Shown here piece by piece: positions 43,780-55,990 of a DNA stretch of 64,000 nucleotides. Origin of the DNA: Pisolithus tinctorius (Eukaryota > Basidiomycota > Agaricomycetes > Boletales > Pisolithaceae); the NCBI GenBank assembly GCA_024663395.1, contig JANFAH010000019.1, forward strand, positions 372,001-436,000, given 5' to 3'. Under the pieces are notes generated by a model, which worked only from the letters and a program-made list of their open reading frames with translations, was not told where the DNA came from and did not search any database. Numbering within the stretch: position 1 is the first letter of the stretch; each line of letters begins with the position of its first letter. The position numbers were made by a program, and so were the translations under genes.

Positions 43780-44214
43780 TGGTAGATAATGACAAAAATA
43801 CACTTCAGTCTACCTCTGTACTTATTGCCTTTGCCTTGTGTGGCAGTGGGTGGTTGGATGGAGCAGTTGCAACTGGTGGGTTTTGCTGAGTGGAGTCAAT
43901 TGACTGGCATGTGTGCAGATGTTGAAAAAAGCATCTCACATTTCAGGCTGGAGTGACCTTGTAAACAAGGTGTTGGGAATTAAGACAAATTGTGTTGTGT
44001 GTGACATGAGTTTGGCACATTCTGGATTATGCCAGGCAGTATTTACACTATTGCTAGTGGCAGACACAATCCTAGGGACCAATTTTTTTTTGAAACTACT
44101 GTGGATGCAAACAAAAATGCATCTGGATGTTTGGAAGCAGTGCTCGAATTTTACAGAGTTGAATGTTCAACATTGTCAACTCTTGCTGCCATATTGCAAT
44201 GACTGAAGAGCTTG
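43780..44214. other. Decayed sequence between Helitron and next transposase
   Basis: CpG-poor with only short frames. The 3' hairpin and CTRR end of the Helitron should lie here but I could not pick it out with confidence. Confidence 0.3.
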
Positions 44215-45767
44215 GGAATCCCCAGTGTAAGTCTTGGATCCCACCCCTATCTCCACATCACATTACACTCAACCTCATTGCATTTGCATTGCCAACATGT
44301 TCAATTTGCACAATACAAAGTCTGGCAAGTGGGCTCTGGCCACAATGACTACAAGTGGACTTGCCTGGCCTGCAAGGACAACAAATGGTGAGATGGCTGC
44401 AGTGCTCAATGACACAAAAAGATGACCTTACATGAAGAGAATATCTGGCACCTCCTCTCCCCCCAAGTCAGACCTTTGAGCTCCCCAATCAGACCCAATA
44501 TGACTCCCCCATTACTGGAAGTCTTAACAGAACTTGCAGAACCTGCAATTCCTTTGCTCAACCTGTGAAGCACACCACTTCCCTGTGAGGTCTCAGGACA
44601 ATTTCAGCTTGACTGGGATGCAATCAACCATGATCAACTGTATTTTCCATCTTTACAGGATGAGATGCTGACCATGATGGCCAGCACATTGGCTGCATGG
44701 TTAGCCTGCAGTGACAATCTGATTTCCTCAGATGAAGACAGATCAAGCAACTTTGATGTTCCAGACAAGAGCTTTGAACCAGGTGAGTGGTTCCATGCAG
44801 TATACCTTGAGATCATACTGATCATATCTGGTGGTTTCCCAGAGCTACTTCAGCCCAGTGCAGCATGCCCATCCCAGCATAATGATACCATGCCACCAAA
44901 CCCTATGTAGTTTCTGTGGCCAGACAAGCAGGTGTGTAGACATGTTTTAACAACTTGAACACTGGCTGCCTCATGGATATTAGACATGCATACTTGACAT
45001 TCTGTGGCACCTCCCTCGATTGTTATTTTCAGATTCACAACTACAGGTCATCCTCTGGGGACTTTCCATCCTCAGTGTCAACAATATTCTGTCCACCAGA
45101 ACACTCAAGGATCTTGACAATTTACTCCAGTCGCAATATGGGATTCCATCTGTCCAAGGGTTGCTGGGGCATGTTTACTATGTAAATCATCTGCCATCCA
45201 TTATTGCACAAGTACATCCTAAAAGCTCACATTTGGTGGTCATAGAATGTTGACTTGCACAGGAAATGGCTAATCCACAGATCCACCCACACATATGCCA
45301 CTATCCTGAAGATGCAGGGGGCAGACTTGAACAAGCATGGCAAGCATCAAGATGGTTGCATGAGATCAATCCCAGCATTGCCATGCCCATGACTTGCAAG
45401 GGTTGGCAAGACTTCTATGTTTTTGAGCTGACAAAGTTAACAGATGGTACAATGGTCATTCCAGAGCATTGGTATACAAAACCCTCAGATTCACAAACAT
45501 CTTTTGAGGTCAAGTATTGGGCTCTTGCATGGCGAGCTCATGCTGTCATGAATGGCCACACCAGTGGATATGTTCTTCATGCATATGATACTGTCAAGGT
45601 TCCAGCAACTCAACTTCTGCTCTCATTCCTGCACCTCCTCCAAACCTATCAAATGGACCGTCAAGCAGACCTGCACAATATCATAGGTAAGTATATGTTT
45701 AATCTATTCTTTCTGGTGATTATTGCAATCCCAGGTCACAGGTTTGATAAAATCAAAGGGGCCATGG
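44215..45767 (+). pseudogene. Large agaric DNA-transposase protein, 5' part (split by Gypsy D)
   Basis: Broken frames give an N-terminal zinc-finger-like start KWTCLACKDNKW, then a linker and DEMLTMMASTLAAWLACSDN. A long open part (45266-45690) follows with GGRLEQAWQASRWLHEINPS, GWQDFYVFELTKLTDGTM and VKYWALAWRAHAVMNGHT. A probable intron (GTAAGT at 45686 to CAG at 45734) follows. After Gypsy D the protein continues at 52570. The family is abundant and unnamed in Agaricomycetes. I place it with CACTA-like transposases by overall layout; this is an inference. Confidence 0.55.
45763..45767. repeat. Target-site duplication of Gypsy D, left copy (CATGG)
   Basis: CATGG precedes the left LTR and recurs at 52565-52569 after the right LTR. 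Confidence 0.9.
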
Positions 45768-46613
45768 TGTCAAAGTTGGACAACACCCCTGGCTCCTTCT
45801 TAGGGCGGAGTTGGAGCGGGTTGGGCTGCGGAGTACAGCGGTCAAAGTCCGAAGCGAATCTGACCACTGGGTGGTGAGATATTTGACAAACAGTGAGCAG
45901 AGGAGTATGAAGGAAAGTCTTGGAGGCTGAGGTCGGAGTTGGAGCTGGAGATCAGAGGTCAGAGGTCAGATGAGAGGGCGTTGGGTTCAGCTAGTGTGCT
46001 GCCCCCTTGCATGAGCTCAGCCCTCATATTTCAGAGGTGGAACGGACTCAGAGGAAGTGGAGACAAAACTCCGGAGGGGACTGAGAGGGAGTTGAAGGTG
46101 GGGACTTTATTTGATATTTGTACTGATTACATCGGAGTACTACGTGGCCTTATATACGATGTAGGTCAAGGGCAGTGCAGTACGGAATGTAAACCAATAA
46201 GTGTATAGTGGGTTAGAGTCCTTCCAACACAAGGGATAGAGGGTAGTGACGATGGGGACCTTAACTGAGACAAGGAAACTACTACAATGAGGAAGAGAGG
46301 GTAAATACCAAAGGAGCAGAAGAATGGAGAAAACCAACACAAGGGCAGAACCCTATCTAGAACACAGGGCTGCAAGTCTGACAGCCCACGTGACCAACCT
46401 TAGGGCAGAATTGAGCGGAGTTGGTCAGAACATGGACAGGGGACCTTGGAGAGGTGTGGAGATGTGTCAGGAGGGTCGGAGGAGTGTGGGAACACGTCGG
46501 AGGAGGGCGGAGAAGCGCAGGAACATGTCAGAAGAGGGTGGAGAAGCATGGGAACATGTCGGAGGAGGGCAGAGTAGGTGTTAGGGGCTTATGCTGGTGT
46601 CATGGTCATGACA
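45768..46613 (-). repeat. 3' LTR of Gypsy D
   Basis: 846 bp, same length as 51719-52564. The polypurine tract (minus strand AAGGGGGGATAC) lies directly before it at 46614-46628. Confidence 0.95.
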
Positions 46614-46657
46614 GTATCCCCCCCTTAGGGCCTGAACCCCTGAAGGCCATAGCAAAG

Positions 46658-47965
46658 CTACGACAGAGGTGAGTAAGGTCCAGGTTTATGAGGATAGCAA
46701 GCATGGTAAGCAGCCAACAACTTGGAGGCATGTTCTAACTCCGTTGCCAACACCCAAGAGGTCTCATCTTCAGTATTCTCATAGCCTGCCCAGCAGACTA
46801 GATACAGCAACTGACAATGACAGCAGCGGCAATCCACCTTTGAGTCGAGGATCTCCAAAATCTCGTACTCAAGGTCATCATCCACCTCAACAGGTGGAGG
46901 TGGAGGTTGGTGCCGATCAGGGAAGGGGTTCGGAGTGGCAGGCTCTAACTGCGACACATGAAAGACAGGGTGGATGGCCCGCATTGCATCAGGTAAGCAG
47001 AGGGTGATGGAGTGTGTACCAGGCCTAGCTATGATAGCATAGGGGCCCAAGTTCTTCTCTGCAAGTTTAGCCGAAGGGCAGGTGGAGCAGAAGTACCTGG
47101 CCTTGACATAAGCCTGGTCACCGACTTTGAACTCTGGTGGCAGAATGCGTCTAGCATCAGCCAGACCCTGATAGCAGAGTTGAGCGGCAGCCATCTCAGT
47201 GCGGAGGAAGTCATGCAGGGCAGAAAGCTCCACAACATAGTTATGGGCCTTCAGAGAGGTGAGGTCATGGTCAGAGTAAACTGACAAGTTTGGGTGGTAT
47301 CCCTTATTAGCGAAAAAGGGAGAGACTCCAGTAGTAGCACTCAGCACATTATTACAAGCAAACTCCGCTAGTGGGAGTAACTCCGACCAATTGTCTTGCT
47401 GATAGTTACAGTAGGTGCAGAGATATTGCTCGAGGGTCTGATTCATGCGCTCTGTCTGGCCATCACCTTCCGGGTGGTAGCCCAATGTAAAATGAAGGCA
47501 CATATCTAAGGCCTTTCCAAGGGAGCGGAAGAAGTGCGACATGAACTCTGGACCCCTGTCGGAGGTGACATGAGCAGGTACTCCATGCTTGGAAAAGATG
47601 TGGGTAAGGAAGAGTTTTGCTAGGTCAGTGGAGGTGATGGAGTCATGGGTCGGAATGAACATGGTTTGTTTAGAAAGGCAGTCTACAACAACCAAGATGG
47701 CAGAGTAGCCTGCAGAGTTGGGGAGATGCTCGATGAAATCCATTGAGATGGAGTTCCATGGCTTCTCAGGGACAGGAAGCTGCTTCAGTAGGCCGAAGGG
47801 GCGGTGATGAGGGACCTTGCTGCGACCACAAGTGGTGCAGGACCTGACATAGTTCTTTACATCAGTGCAGAGGTTAGGCCATACGTACTTGTGGCGAACA
47901 AGCTCTACAGTGCGACTCTGCCCAAAGTGACCTGCAAGCAGATGGTCATGTTTAAACCGCAGCAC
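46658..47965 (-). CDS. Gypsy D integrase with chromodomain-like C-terminus
   Basis: A 435-residue frame. Zinc-binding region HDHLLAGHFGQ ... CTTCGRSK. DDE core: SMDFIEHLPNSAGYSAILVV, TSDRGPEFMSHFF and HPEGDGQTERMNQTLEQYL. The linker region LGPYAIIARPGTHS is followed by a chromodomain-like stretch EYEILEILDSK ... LYLVCWAGYENTEDETSW. It directly follows the RT frame, separated only by a TGA where CGA (Arg) would give a continuous Pol. Confidence 0.92.
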   Translation of the reverse strand: MLRFKHDHLLAGHFGQSRTVELVRHKYVWPNLCTDVKNYVRSCTTCGRSKVPHHRPFGLLKQLPVPEKPWNSISMDFIEHLPNSAGYSAILVVVDCLSKQTMFIPTHDSITSTDLAKLFLTHIFSKHGVPAHVTSDRGPEFMSHFFRSLGKALDMCLHFTLGYHPEGDGQTERMNQTLEQYLCTYCNYQQDNWSELLPLAEFACNNVLSATTGVSPFFANKGYHPNLSVYSDHDLTSLKAHNYVVELSALHDFLRTEMAAAQLCYQGLADARRILPPEFKVGDQAYVKARYFCSTCPSAKLAEKNLGPYAIIARPGTHSITLCLPDAMRAIHPVFHVSQLEPATPNPFPDRHQPPPPPVEVDDDLEYEILEILDSKVDCRCCHCQLLYLVCWAGYENTEDETSWVLATELEHASKLLAAYHACYPHKPGPYSPLS

Positions 47966-49915
47966 TCAGAGGCAGAGACCATCAATGTCAGGGACAAAGA
48001 TGTGGCCATTGAGGCAGAGGAGACCCTCATGGTCCAATGACCAGCAGAGGTCTGTCAGAGTTGGGAGATGGGAAGTGGAGATGGGGTCGGAGGGTAGTGC
48101 AGAGATGATGTCAGCATGGAGCTGCTCAACATCGAAGATCATGGCAGCTCGGAGCACAGGGGCCAAGTGGTGGGTAGTATGGAGGGACGAAGCGAACTGT
48201 TCCTGGGTAAACACAGGGCAGAGGTTATGAGGGTTTACCTGTGCGTAGTCCTTATCCCCCTCTTTTGGGTAAACATCCCAGCAGCGGGTAAGTGCGTCGG
48301 GCTTGGTTCCAAGGTGGCCAGGGTGGAAATGGATGGCTAGGTTGAACTGGGAGAGGTACTCCGACCAATGAGCCTGATGGCAGGTTAGGACCTTAGAGGT
48401 GGAGAAATACTCCAAGTTTTTATGGTCAGTCACCATGTCAGCAGGGGTGGCGGAGCCTTCCAAGTAATGTCGCCAGTGGCAGAAGGCCTCAAAAATTGCC
48501 AACAGCTCCTTATCATGAGTGTCATAGTTGAGCTCCGGAGCAGTGAGTGTGCAGGAGTAAAAGGCAACTGGGCGGAGTTCACCATCGGAGCAGGTAATCA
48601 AGAGGATACCTGCAATGGCATAGTCCAATGTGTCAGTCTCAACCGTGACTGGGGCATCAGGCACCCAATGAGTAAGGATTGGAGTGGAGGTGAAAGCAGT
48701 CTTAAGGTGGAGGAAAGCGGAACGGCACTCTTCGGAGAAGCTCCAAGGAGTGCCCTTCCAAGTGAGGCGGGTGAGCGGAACAACTATGTCGGAGTAGTTA
48801 CCGATGAACTGATGATAGAAGTTCACAAACCCAAGAAAGGACTGGATGTCTTTAACCTTGCGTGGTTCAGGCCAATCATGAATGGACTGGACCTTATCAG
48901 CAGACATGGTCAGACCAGATGGGGAGAGGACATAGCTGAGGTACTCAACAGAGTCTTTGTGGAACTCACACTTTTCTGGCTTAGCAAAGAGGCTATGCTG
49001 GCAGAGGACCTCTTTTATGTGTTGGCAGTGCAACTCCTTGTTGTGGGAGTAGATGAGGATGTCATCAAGGTAAACAACAATGCAGACATCGAGCATGTCA
49101 GCGAAGATGCTGTTAACAAACTGCTGGAAAGCTGCTGGCGCATTAGTAAGACCAAAGGGCGTAACCAACCATTCATAGGAACCATAGCGAGTGCGAAAGG
49201 CAGTCTTCCATTCGTCACCAGCACCAATTTGGACCAAGTGGTAGGCATGGCAGAGGTCGATTTTACTATAGATTTTAGCATGGCTTGGAGAATCAAGCAA
49301 GTCGGAGATGAGAGGAAGCAGGTAGCAGTCTTTCTTGGTGATTTTATTGAGTCCTCAGTAATCCACACAGAGGCGGAGTGAGCCATCCTTCTTCTTAACG
49401 AAGAGGACAGGAGCACCATGGGTGGAGGTTGACTGTTTAATGAAACCGTAGCTGAGGTGCTCATCTATGAAGGTGCGGAGCACCTCAAGCTCAGGCGGAG
49501 AGAGGGAGTAGACAGTGCCTAGAGGCAGAGAAGCCCCTTCTTCAAGATCTATATTTAAATTGAAGCTGTGGTGCAAAGGGAGTTCAGTAGCCTTTGCTTT
49601 ACTAAAGACATCAGTGAACTCATGGTAGTCGGAGGGCACCACAGAGAGATCAGGAGGTGCAGAGGGCATCGAAGAGGCTCGGAGTTTCATATCTTCGGGG
49701 CAGAGGTGCATGCGGAACTGTGCAGAGCCAGGAAGGGCACATGCACAGACAAAGGCTGCAGCTCTGATGAGAGAGATATGCAGAGCAGTGTGTGGCAAGC
49801 CAGCTGTCGGAGTAGGCAGTGGAGCTGATGTTGGAGGAGCGGACGGAGCAGAGGGTGTCGGTACTGAAGCAGAGGTCATGACAGAAGGTGACAGAGGCAC
49901 CAAGGGTGTTGGCAT
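47966..49915 (-). CDS. Gypsy D reverse transcriptase and RNase H
   Basis: Read as two frames in the same phase joined through one TGA at 49357-49355, where CGA gives CVDYRGLN. RT blocks: FTDVFSKAKATELPLHHSF, FVKKKDGSLRLCVDY, YGSYEWLVTPFGLTNAPAAF and catalytic VVYLDDILIYSHN. RNase H: VTVETDTLDYAIAGILL and MVTDHKNLEYFSTSKVL. A strong Gypsy-type polymerase apart from the one stop. Confidence 0.9.
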
Positions 49916-50373
49916 TCTTTGTATTGATGGTCAGAACGAGATACTGCTCAATACCCAGTCAATTGACAGATTGTAGCGGGTGAGCCAGTTGTGTCCCAAG
50001 ACCAATGAACAGGCAGAATCCAATGGAGTTACATAACAGGAAACAGATGTGACATCACCAGAGGCAAAGCAGACGGAGAAATCTACTACTTGGGAAATGG
50101 CAGTATTACTAGTACCATCAAACAGTCAGAGAGGAATAGGTGGAGAGACATTTTTTGTTGGGATTTTATATTTTTTAACTAAAGAGGGGTCGACGAAACA
50201 GTGTGAAGAGCCTGAGTCGACCAGAGCGGGGAAAGTATCTACAGAGAAATCAGGAAGAGAAATAACTGGAAGAAGAGAATTAGGGTCGGAAAGAGCAGAC
50301 GTGTTGAGGTGGACTTCTGCACAGATGGGATCAACACTTCCTCCAGGATGTACAGGCTCCCTGGAGGAGCAGA
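49916..50373 (-). pseudogene. Gypsy D aspartic protease region
   Basis: Minus-strand frame with FPALVDSGSSHCFVDPSL, carrying the D-S-G catalytic motif, then [20 protein letters not shown]. It lies between Gag and RT as in other Gypsy elements. The reading phase relative to Gag was not settled by eye. Confidence 0.7.
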
Positions 50374-51696
50374 TTAATTTTTTGACTCTGACCTCTCCGC
50401 AGGTGGAGCGGTCAGAGTGGCGGCCTTAGCAGCACAGGCCTTGGCAGCATGGGAAGTCGACTTTGGGCAATCCTTGGTGGAGTGGCCAGGTTCACCACAG
50501 AAGAGGCACAGCCCACCAGTAAGGTGGCGGAGCCACTCAGCTGCTGTGAGCTTGCCATCTTTTCCGAGGAGATGGTTGATGTCGGACTTTGGTGCTTCAG
50601 CCTTTTTAGAGTTGGACTTAGGGGCAGAGGATGATGCGGAGGGTTTCAGCTTTGAGTCGGAGGTGCGGAGCAGAGTTCTTTCGGCAGGAGGAGGCTTGGC
50701 GGAGTAGGAGACTTCTGACTTGCACTCCCAGTAGCATGCATCTACTGTCTGGGCCAACTCGCAGAGTGCATGAAGAGTGGTGGGCTTGCTGACACGGGAC
50801 ACTTCATCCTTGATGTGGTCAGGGAGACCCAAGTAGAAGCAGTGGCAGAGTGCGCCTTCACCATAGTCTTTTACCTGAGACGCCCAGTGGTTGAACTCCA
50901 CTAAGTACTTCGCAATACGTGAAGAGTCCTTCATGGTAAGATTTTCCAGATGCTGGATGGCATCGGCAGCAGCATCATGTGGGCCAAAGTTGGTAGTGAG
51001 CTCACGGAGGAACTCACGGTGGTCATCCATCCACAGCGGATGATTAAGGTAATCATCCAGATTGAGAAGATCTGGTTTGAACCAGGCCAATGCCATGCCC
51101 TTAAGGTAGGACTGTGCATATGTGACCTTGGCTCGGTTGGAGTGGAATGCCCGAGGGCAGTCCTGGAAATTGAGCTTGCACTGGACCAGGAACTCACAGA
51201 GTTTTTTAGGGTCAGACCCATCAAAGGTGTCCAGCTTGTGGACCTTGGTTTATGGAGCAGAGTCTCTGGAGCGCTGGTTGGAGCGGGCTAGGGCATGGAT
51301 GGCCCAGGTCAGAGCAAGGACTGGGTCATCAAGGGGATCTGTGAGGTTGTTGGGATCATCCTCATCATCAGGCCCATCACCAGGATGGTAGTCAGGATCA
51401 TTGGGGTCATCGTCAGGGTCGCCTGGTCCATCTCCACCAGGGTGAATGACGATAGGAGGTGGTGGAGAGCAGAGGGTGGACTGCTGACAGATGGAGGGTG
51501 CAGCATGTGAGGCGCTGTCTGGAGCAGGGTTGGAGTTGGAGTGCCCCCTGGAGGAGAAGCTCCGGAAGGGCTCAACAACTGAAGGGAGACATTGGGGGTT
51601 TGCCAAGGCTGTAGCAAGGGCCTCAGTAGCATCCCGTTGTTGGAGACGTGTCATGGGAGGCATAGTGGATGTGGTAGGGGAAGTGAGAGAGCTCAT
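50374..51696 (-). pseudogene. Gypsy D Gag, one internal stop
   Basis: Starts MSSLTSPTTSTMPPMTRLQQ at 51696. An acidic Pro/Asp-rich segment leads to SRDSAP, a TAA (CAA expected), then TKVHKLDTFDGSDPKKLCEF, the start of the capsid-like domain. Further on are FLRELTTNFGPHDAAADAI and FNHWASQVKDYGEGALCHCF. The nucleocapsid knuckle is CLFCGEPGHSTKDC. Reading runs to ERSESKN at 50374. Confidence 0.85.
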
Positions 51697-51707
51697 ACAA
51701 GTGATAG

Positions 51708-51718
51708 TACGAATATAC
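51708..51718 (-). promoter_or_regulatory. Probable self-priming site of Gypsy D
   Basis: Just inside the 5' LTR the element RNA reads ATATTCGTACT. The LTR stretch AGTACAAATAT at 52075 to 52065 is complementary at 10 of 11 positions; the mismatch is where a CpG-to-CpA change would have removed a G. A TATA box (TATATAA, about 52107-52101) lies about 30 bases upstream of 52075. Confidence 0.6.
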
Positions 51719-52564
51719 TGTCAAAGTCAGACAACACCCCTGGCTCCTTCTTAGGGCAGAGTTGGAGCGGGTTGGGCTGCAGAGTACAGCAGTCAAAGTC
51801 CGAAGCGAATCCAACCACTGGGTGACGAGATATTCGACGAACAGTGAGTGGAGGGGTATGAAGGAAAGTCTTGGAGGCTGAGGTCAGAGTCAGAGCCAGA
51901 GATCAGAGGTCAGAGGTTGGATGAGAGGGCGTTGGGTTCAGCTAGTGCACTGCCCCCTTGCGCGAGCTCAGCCCTCATATTTCAGAGGTGGAATGGACTC
52001 AGAGGAAGTGGAGATGAAACTCCGGAGGGGACTGAGAGGGAGTTGAAGGTGGGGACTTTATTCGATATTTGTACTGATTACATCGGAGTACTACATGGCC
52101 TTATATATGATGTAGGTCAAGGGCAGTGCAGTACGGAATGTAAACCAATAAGTGTATAGTGGGTTAGAGTCCTTCCAACACAAGGGATAGAGGGTAGGGA
52201 TGACAGGGACCTTAACTGAGACAAGGAAACTACTACAATGAGGAAGAGAGGGTAAATACCAAAGGAGCAGAAGAATGGAGAAAACCAACATGAGGGCAGA
52301 ACCCTATCTAGAATGCAGGGCTGCAAATCCGACAGCCCATGTGACCAACCTTAGGGCAGAATTGAGTGGAGTTGGTCAGAACATGGACAGGGGACCTTGG
52401 AGAGGTGTGGAGATGTGTCAGGAGGGTTGGAGGAGTGTGGGAACATGTCGGAGGAGGGCAGAGAAGTGCAGGAACATGTCAGAAGAGGGTGGAGAAGCAT
52501 GGGAACATGTCGGAGGAGGGCGGAGTAGGTGTTAGGGGCTTACGCTGGTGTCATGGTCATGACA
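51719..52564 (-). repeat. 5' LTR of Gypsy D
   Basis: 846 bp, TGTC...GACA ends, with TATA box and inferred transcript start near 52075. Confidence 0.95.
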
Positions 52565-52569
52565 CATGG

Positions 52570-55350
52570 TGTCTTACCATGGACATTGACTGACTCTACC
52601 ATTGGTAACAGGTGGTGCACACAGGTGCAGGGATGTTGTGTCCTCAACTATATGATGTGGCTTTATTGTGACAACACATCTGGCAATGTTTCAAAAAAAT
52701 GGAACAAGCACAACTTGTTTCTTATCACTGCAGCCAGACCCCCTTGCATTATGGTCCACAAGGAGAGCAACATTCATTTCCTTGCAACATCCAATATCAC
52801 ACCCCCTTTGGAAATGCTTGATGGCATTGTGGATCAAATTGAGTAAATGACCTCCCATCCACTTGCACTCAGAAGTTCTTATTGTATCAAACATAGATGT
52901 GCCCAAATGCATGGTGTTTGGGCTTGGGACATGGAAGCAAGGGAGATGGTCCTTATCATACCTGCTGTTCTGGCAATGCTTGGTGATGATCCTATGCAGA
53001 GTGAACTTGCATGCCATGTTGGCTTGCAGGGTAAATTTTTCTGTCATAATTGCTGGGTAAAAGGGGCAGACTTGGGTCTGGTGATGCAAGCTCTTGCAGA
53101 CAGAACAGTAACAAATCCTGTAGATGAAACTCACTCAGTTGAGACCAGATCACACATGTCTGAGTCTGATGTCTCTGTATGTGAAGACTGTCCATTGAAA
53201 GGAAACAGTCATCATTCAGAAACAATGCAGGACCTTGTGGATCATGCACAGCAATTTCTTGGGGTATGTTTACTATTGGCTAGTGTCCTTACACTAATGT
53301 ATGATTTCCTTCAGACCAATGCACCATGCACATGTGCAGACATGATGAATAGGCTCTGTAGCATGTTCCATGATGTTGCTTCTGGCATGAGCAAGATGTG
53401 ATATGCCAAAATGAAGGCTGAGACAGGCATCAAAGACACACACATGGATGTGTTCATTGAGTGCATCATCAAGTTCATGAAAGGTATCCAAGCAGGGACA
53501 GACAAATATACTGAGGCTGCTGATGCAATCCTTCAGGGCTGTCCCCTCAAAGAGTTCATGAGTCCAGTCTGGAGAATCAAAGGTAACAATGCTCTACAGT
53601 ACAATTGTCCAACACTGACATCAGATCACTCATTTAGGGCTTGATCCTCATCAAGACACTCCAGTGGAAATATTGCATGTCATATTGCTTGGATTTGTGA
53701 AGTATTTCTGGCAAGACACAATTTCCAGGCTGAATGATGTACAGAAGGCAGAACTCCAGGTTCAACTCACATCATTTGATGTCTCTGGAATTGGCATCCC
53801 TCACTTGGCAGGTCAAACATTGGTTCAATATGCAGGGTCCCTCACTGGATGTGATTTTTGTGCAATTTCTCAAGCCATGCCATTTGTACTCTATGATCTT
53901 GTTCTGCATGAATGTTATGAGGCCTTCCTTGCACTATGTTCACTGGTCCCTCTGGTTTGGCAGCTGTGTATTGACAATGCTGAAGAGCACTTAGTGCATA
54001 TGCAATGTTCTCTCTCTGTAGTGACTAAGAATTGTTATAGAGTGTTTTGCAAGTGGTGATCGATCACTTCCTCAACTGCATGGCCCACTGGATGCCCTGA
54101 TGGTTCAACAAGCCCAAGTTTCATGTCATTTGCCACCTGCCTGACCATATCTGATGTTTTGGACCTGTGATTCTTTTTGCTACAGAGGGCTTTGAATCTT
54201 ACAATGCTGTCATCCATGACCACAGTATACACAGCAATAGACAAGTGCCTTCATGAGACATTGCCCATGGAATGGCACAATGTCACCATGTCCACCATTT
54301 CCTATCTGGTGGTAGATTTCATGTTCAAGGGCCCATAACCACTGAACTTCCTGATAGTAATGATGAGCATGAATGGCTTGCACCTGGCTCTAGGGTGCAG
54401 TCATTGCTTAACATTGACGTGCCCTCTTTCTGCAACATCATTATTGATTTCTTTGGGTTGGCTGATGACACAGTTCCTGCTGAAGCAGGTGAGCTCACCA
54501 CAATAACACTGTTGTATAATGGACTCAGCATCAAATACACACATCAGGTTCATGTATACCTGACAAAGTGCATCTGTGGCCACTCGACAAGACAAGTACA
54601 GCCATTTGAGTGCTGCATGTGCTGTGTCCTGTCAAGTGTTGACTTTATCAAACTTGTCATTCTGTCACAGCATCAAATGGTGATATGTACCACCTTGGCA
54701 ATTTTATACTTGCAAGAGACCCTCATGCAACCAGGTTGTCACCCCCCATCATTGGATGCCTTCATGAAATTCTTCAGATATGTCACTCATTGGCCCAATG
54801 GTGGAATCAAGCTTCTTCATTGTTGGTCAAAATGTTCTATGTGATCAGCTCTGCTGGCACCTATCACATGCTGTGTATACAACCATCAAGTTGGGTCATG
54901 CTACCAGCCAAGGTCAGCACCTCCTTCATATTTGATTCACCACTTCTCATGTGTGTTTTTTTTTCTTTTTTTCCCCCTGAAGGCAATTATTTGTTGTGTC
55001 AATGTCCAGCACAATTGTGCTGGACAAGGATGTACTGGTTCATCAGCAGTGCCAATTTATGAGGAGTGAAAGAAGACAACAAAGACCACACAATGGATTG
55101 AGCACCATGACCCCTCTGACCTTGTACTGAACACTGCACAGATGTGCAATGCTGCTCATGTGCAAAAGTTCTGTGTTCAAGTCCAGCAATTAGAACAAGA
55201 TCAGGCAATCCACACAGGTGCAGTAGCAGAAATAAACACTCAGAAATTGAAGATGCTGAAGACCTTGAAAGCCAAGCCTACAAGACAATCCATCTCAAGT
55301 TCTTCCACAGTACTGCTTGCAAGACAACCATCCATGATACCTGCACACTT
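52570..55350 (+). pseudogene. Large agaric DNA-transposase protein, 3' part
   Basis: Continuation of 44215-45767. Frames show SGNVSKKWNKHNLFLITAAR, IHFLATSNITPPLEMLDGIV, MVLIIPAVLAMLGDDPMQSE with CHVGLQGKFFCHNCW, VEILHVILLGFVKYFW, SFDVSGIGIPHLAGQTLVQY and LVLNTAQMCNAAHVQKFCVQ, all in the order of the intact family. The CHNCW zinc-binding pair and the ILHVxLLG histidine block are family landmarks. Many stops and small shifts; not functional. Confidence 0.65.
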
Positions 55351-55990
55351 TATTAACATCTTTCATCAGATGGGTAAGCCACCATGTCTTTTATAACAAG
55401 TTGTTCATCACTGATGTGCAGGCTGTGCAGATACTTAATGTCTGCATGTTGCATGTGACCTCATATCCTCATATCAACAGTATTTGCTTTTTCTTAACAG
55501 GTGACACCGATGACAGTGTTTGGTCCCCCAACAGAATGAACATATAAAAGATATGTTGCATCAGTTTTTTTTTTTTTTGATTCTGTTGTCTGCACTATCT
55601 TCATTCCAACAATGTCACAGCAGTGTAAAAATTCATATGGCAATCAAGCTGCCTTTGAAGATCTGGGCTCAGGGTTCTCTGCACCAGAGCCCAGGGTACA
55701 TTGAGGCACAACAGGTGAGTAACATGTCATCAATCCACAAGCTTTTCATCTGACACATCTAAGGGACTCCACATGCTGTACAAGTGAATGCAACATGCAT
55801 GATGATACCTGACATATCCCACAGCACACCTGAGGCCACAGGTTTTGATGCATGGCATCCAGCCTCACAGGTGAATGTGACATGCAGGATGATGCCTGAT
55901 GTGTCTTGTGTGATGCCCAAGGATCTGGGTTCTGAGGTGTCATGTCCTGCCTCAGCCTTGTGTGCATTGTATGGTGCTGGAGGTGACAAA
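55351..55990. other. Decayed region with an imperfect 80-bp tandem pair
   Basis: Two related units at about 55778-55860 and 55866-55945 encode QVNATCMMIPDIS ... and QVNVTCRMMPDVS .... A run of T lies at 55567-55578. No known gene. Confidence 0.45.

Larger units (their letters stand above)
45768..52564 (-). mobile_element. Ty3/Gypsy chromodomain LTR retrotransposon 'Gypsy D'
   Basis: 6797 bp with two 846-bp LTRs (TGTCAAAG...CATGACA) and perfect 5-bp CATGG duplications. Gag, protease, RT-RNase H and integrase are on the minus strand and almost continuous. Interruptions are single stops: TGA where CGA fits at two places, TAA where CAA fits in Gag. It keeps more CpG than its surroundings, so it is younger than the transposase it interrupts. 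Confidence 0.95.

Noticed and set aside
47012..49381. Long plus-strand frames such as 48422-49381
   Set aside because: They are the opposite strand of the Gypsy D polymerase and integrase and show no protein motifs.
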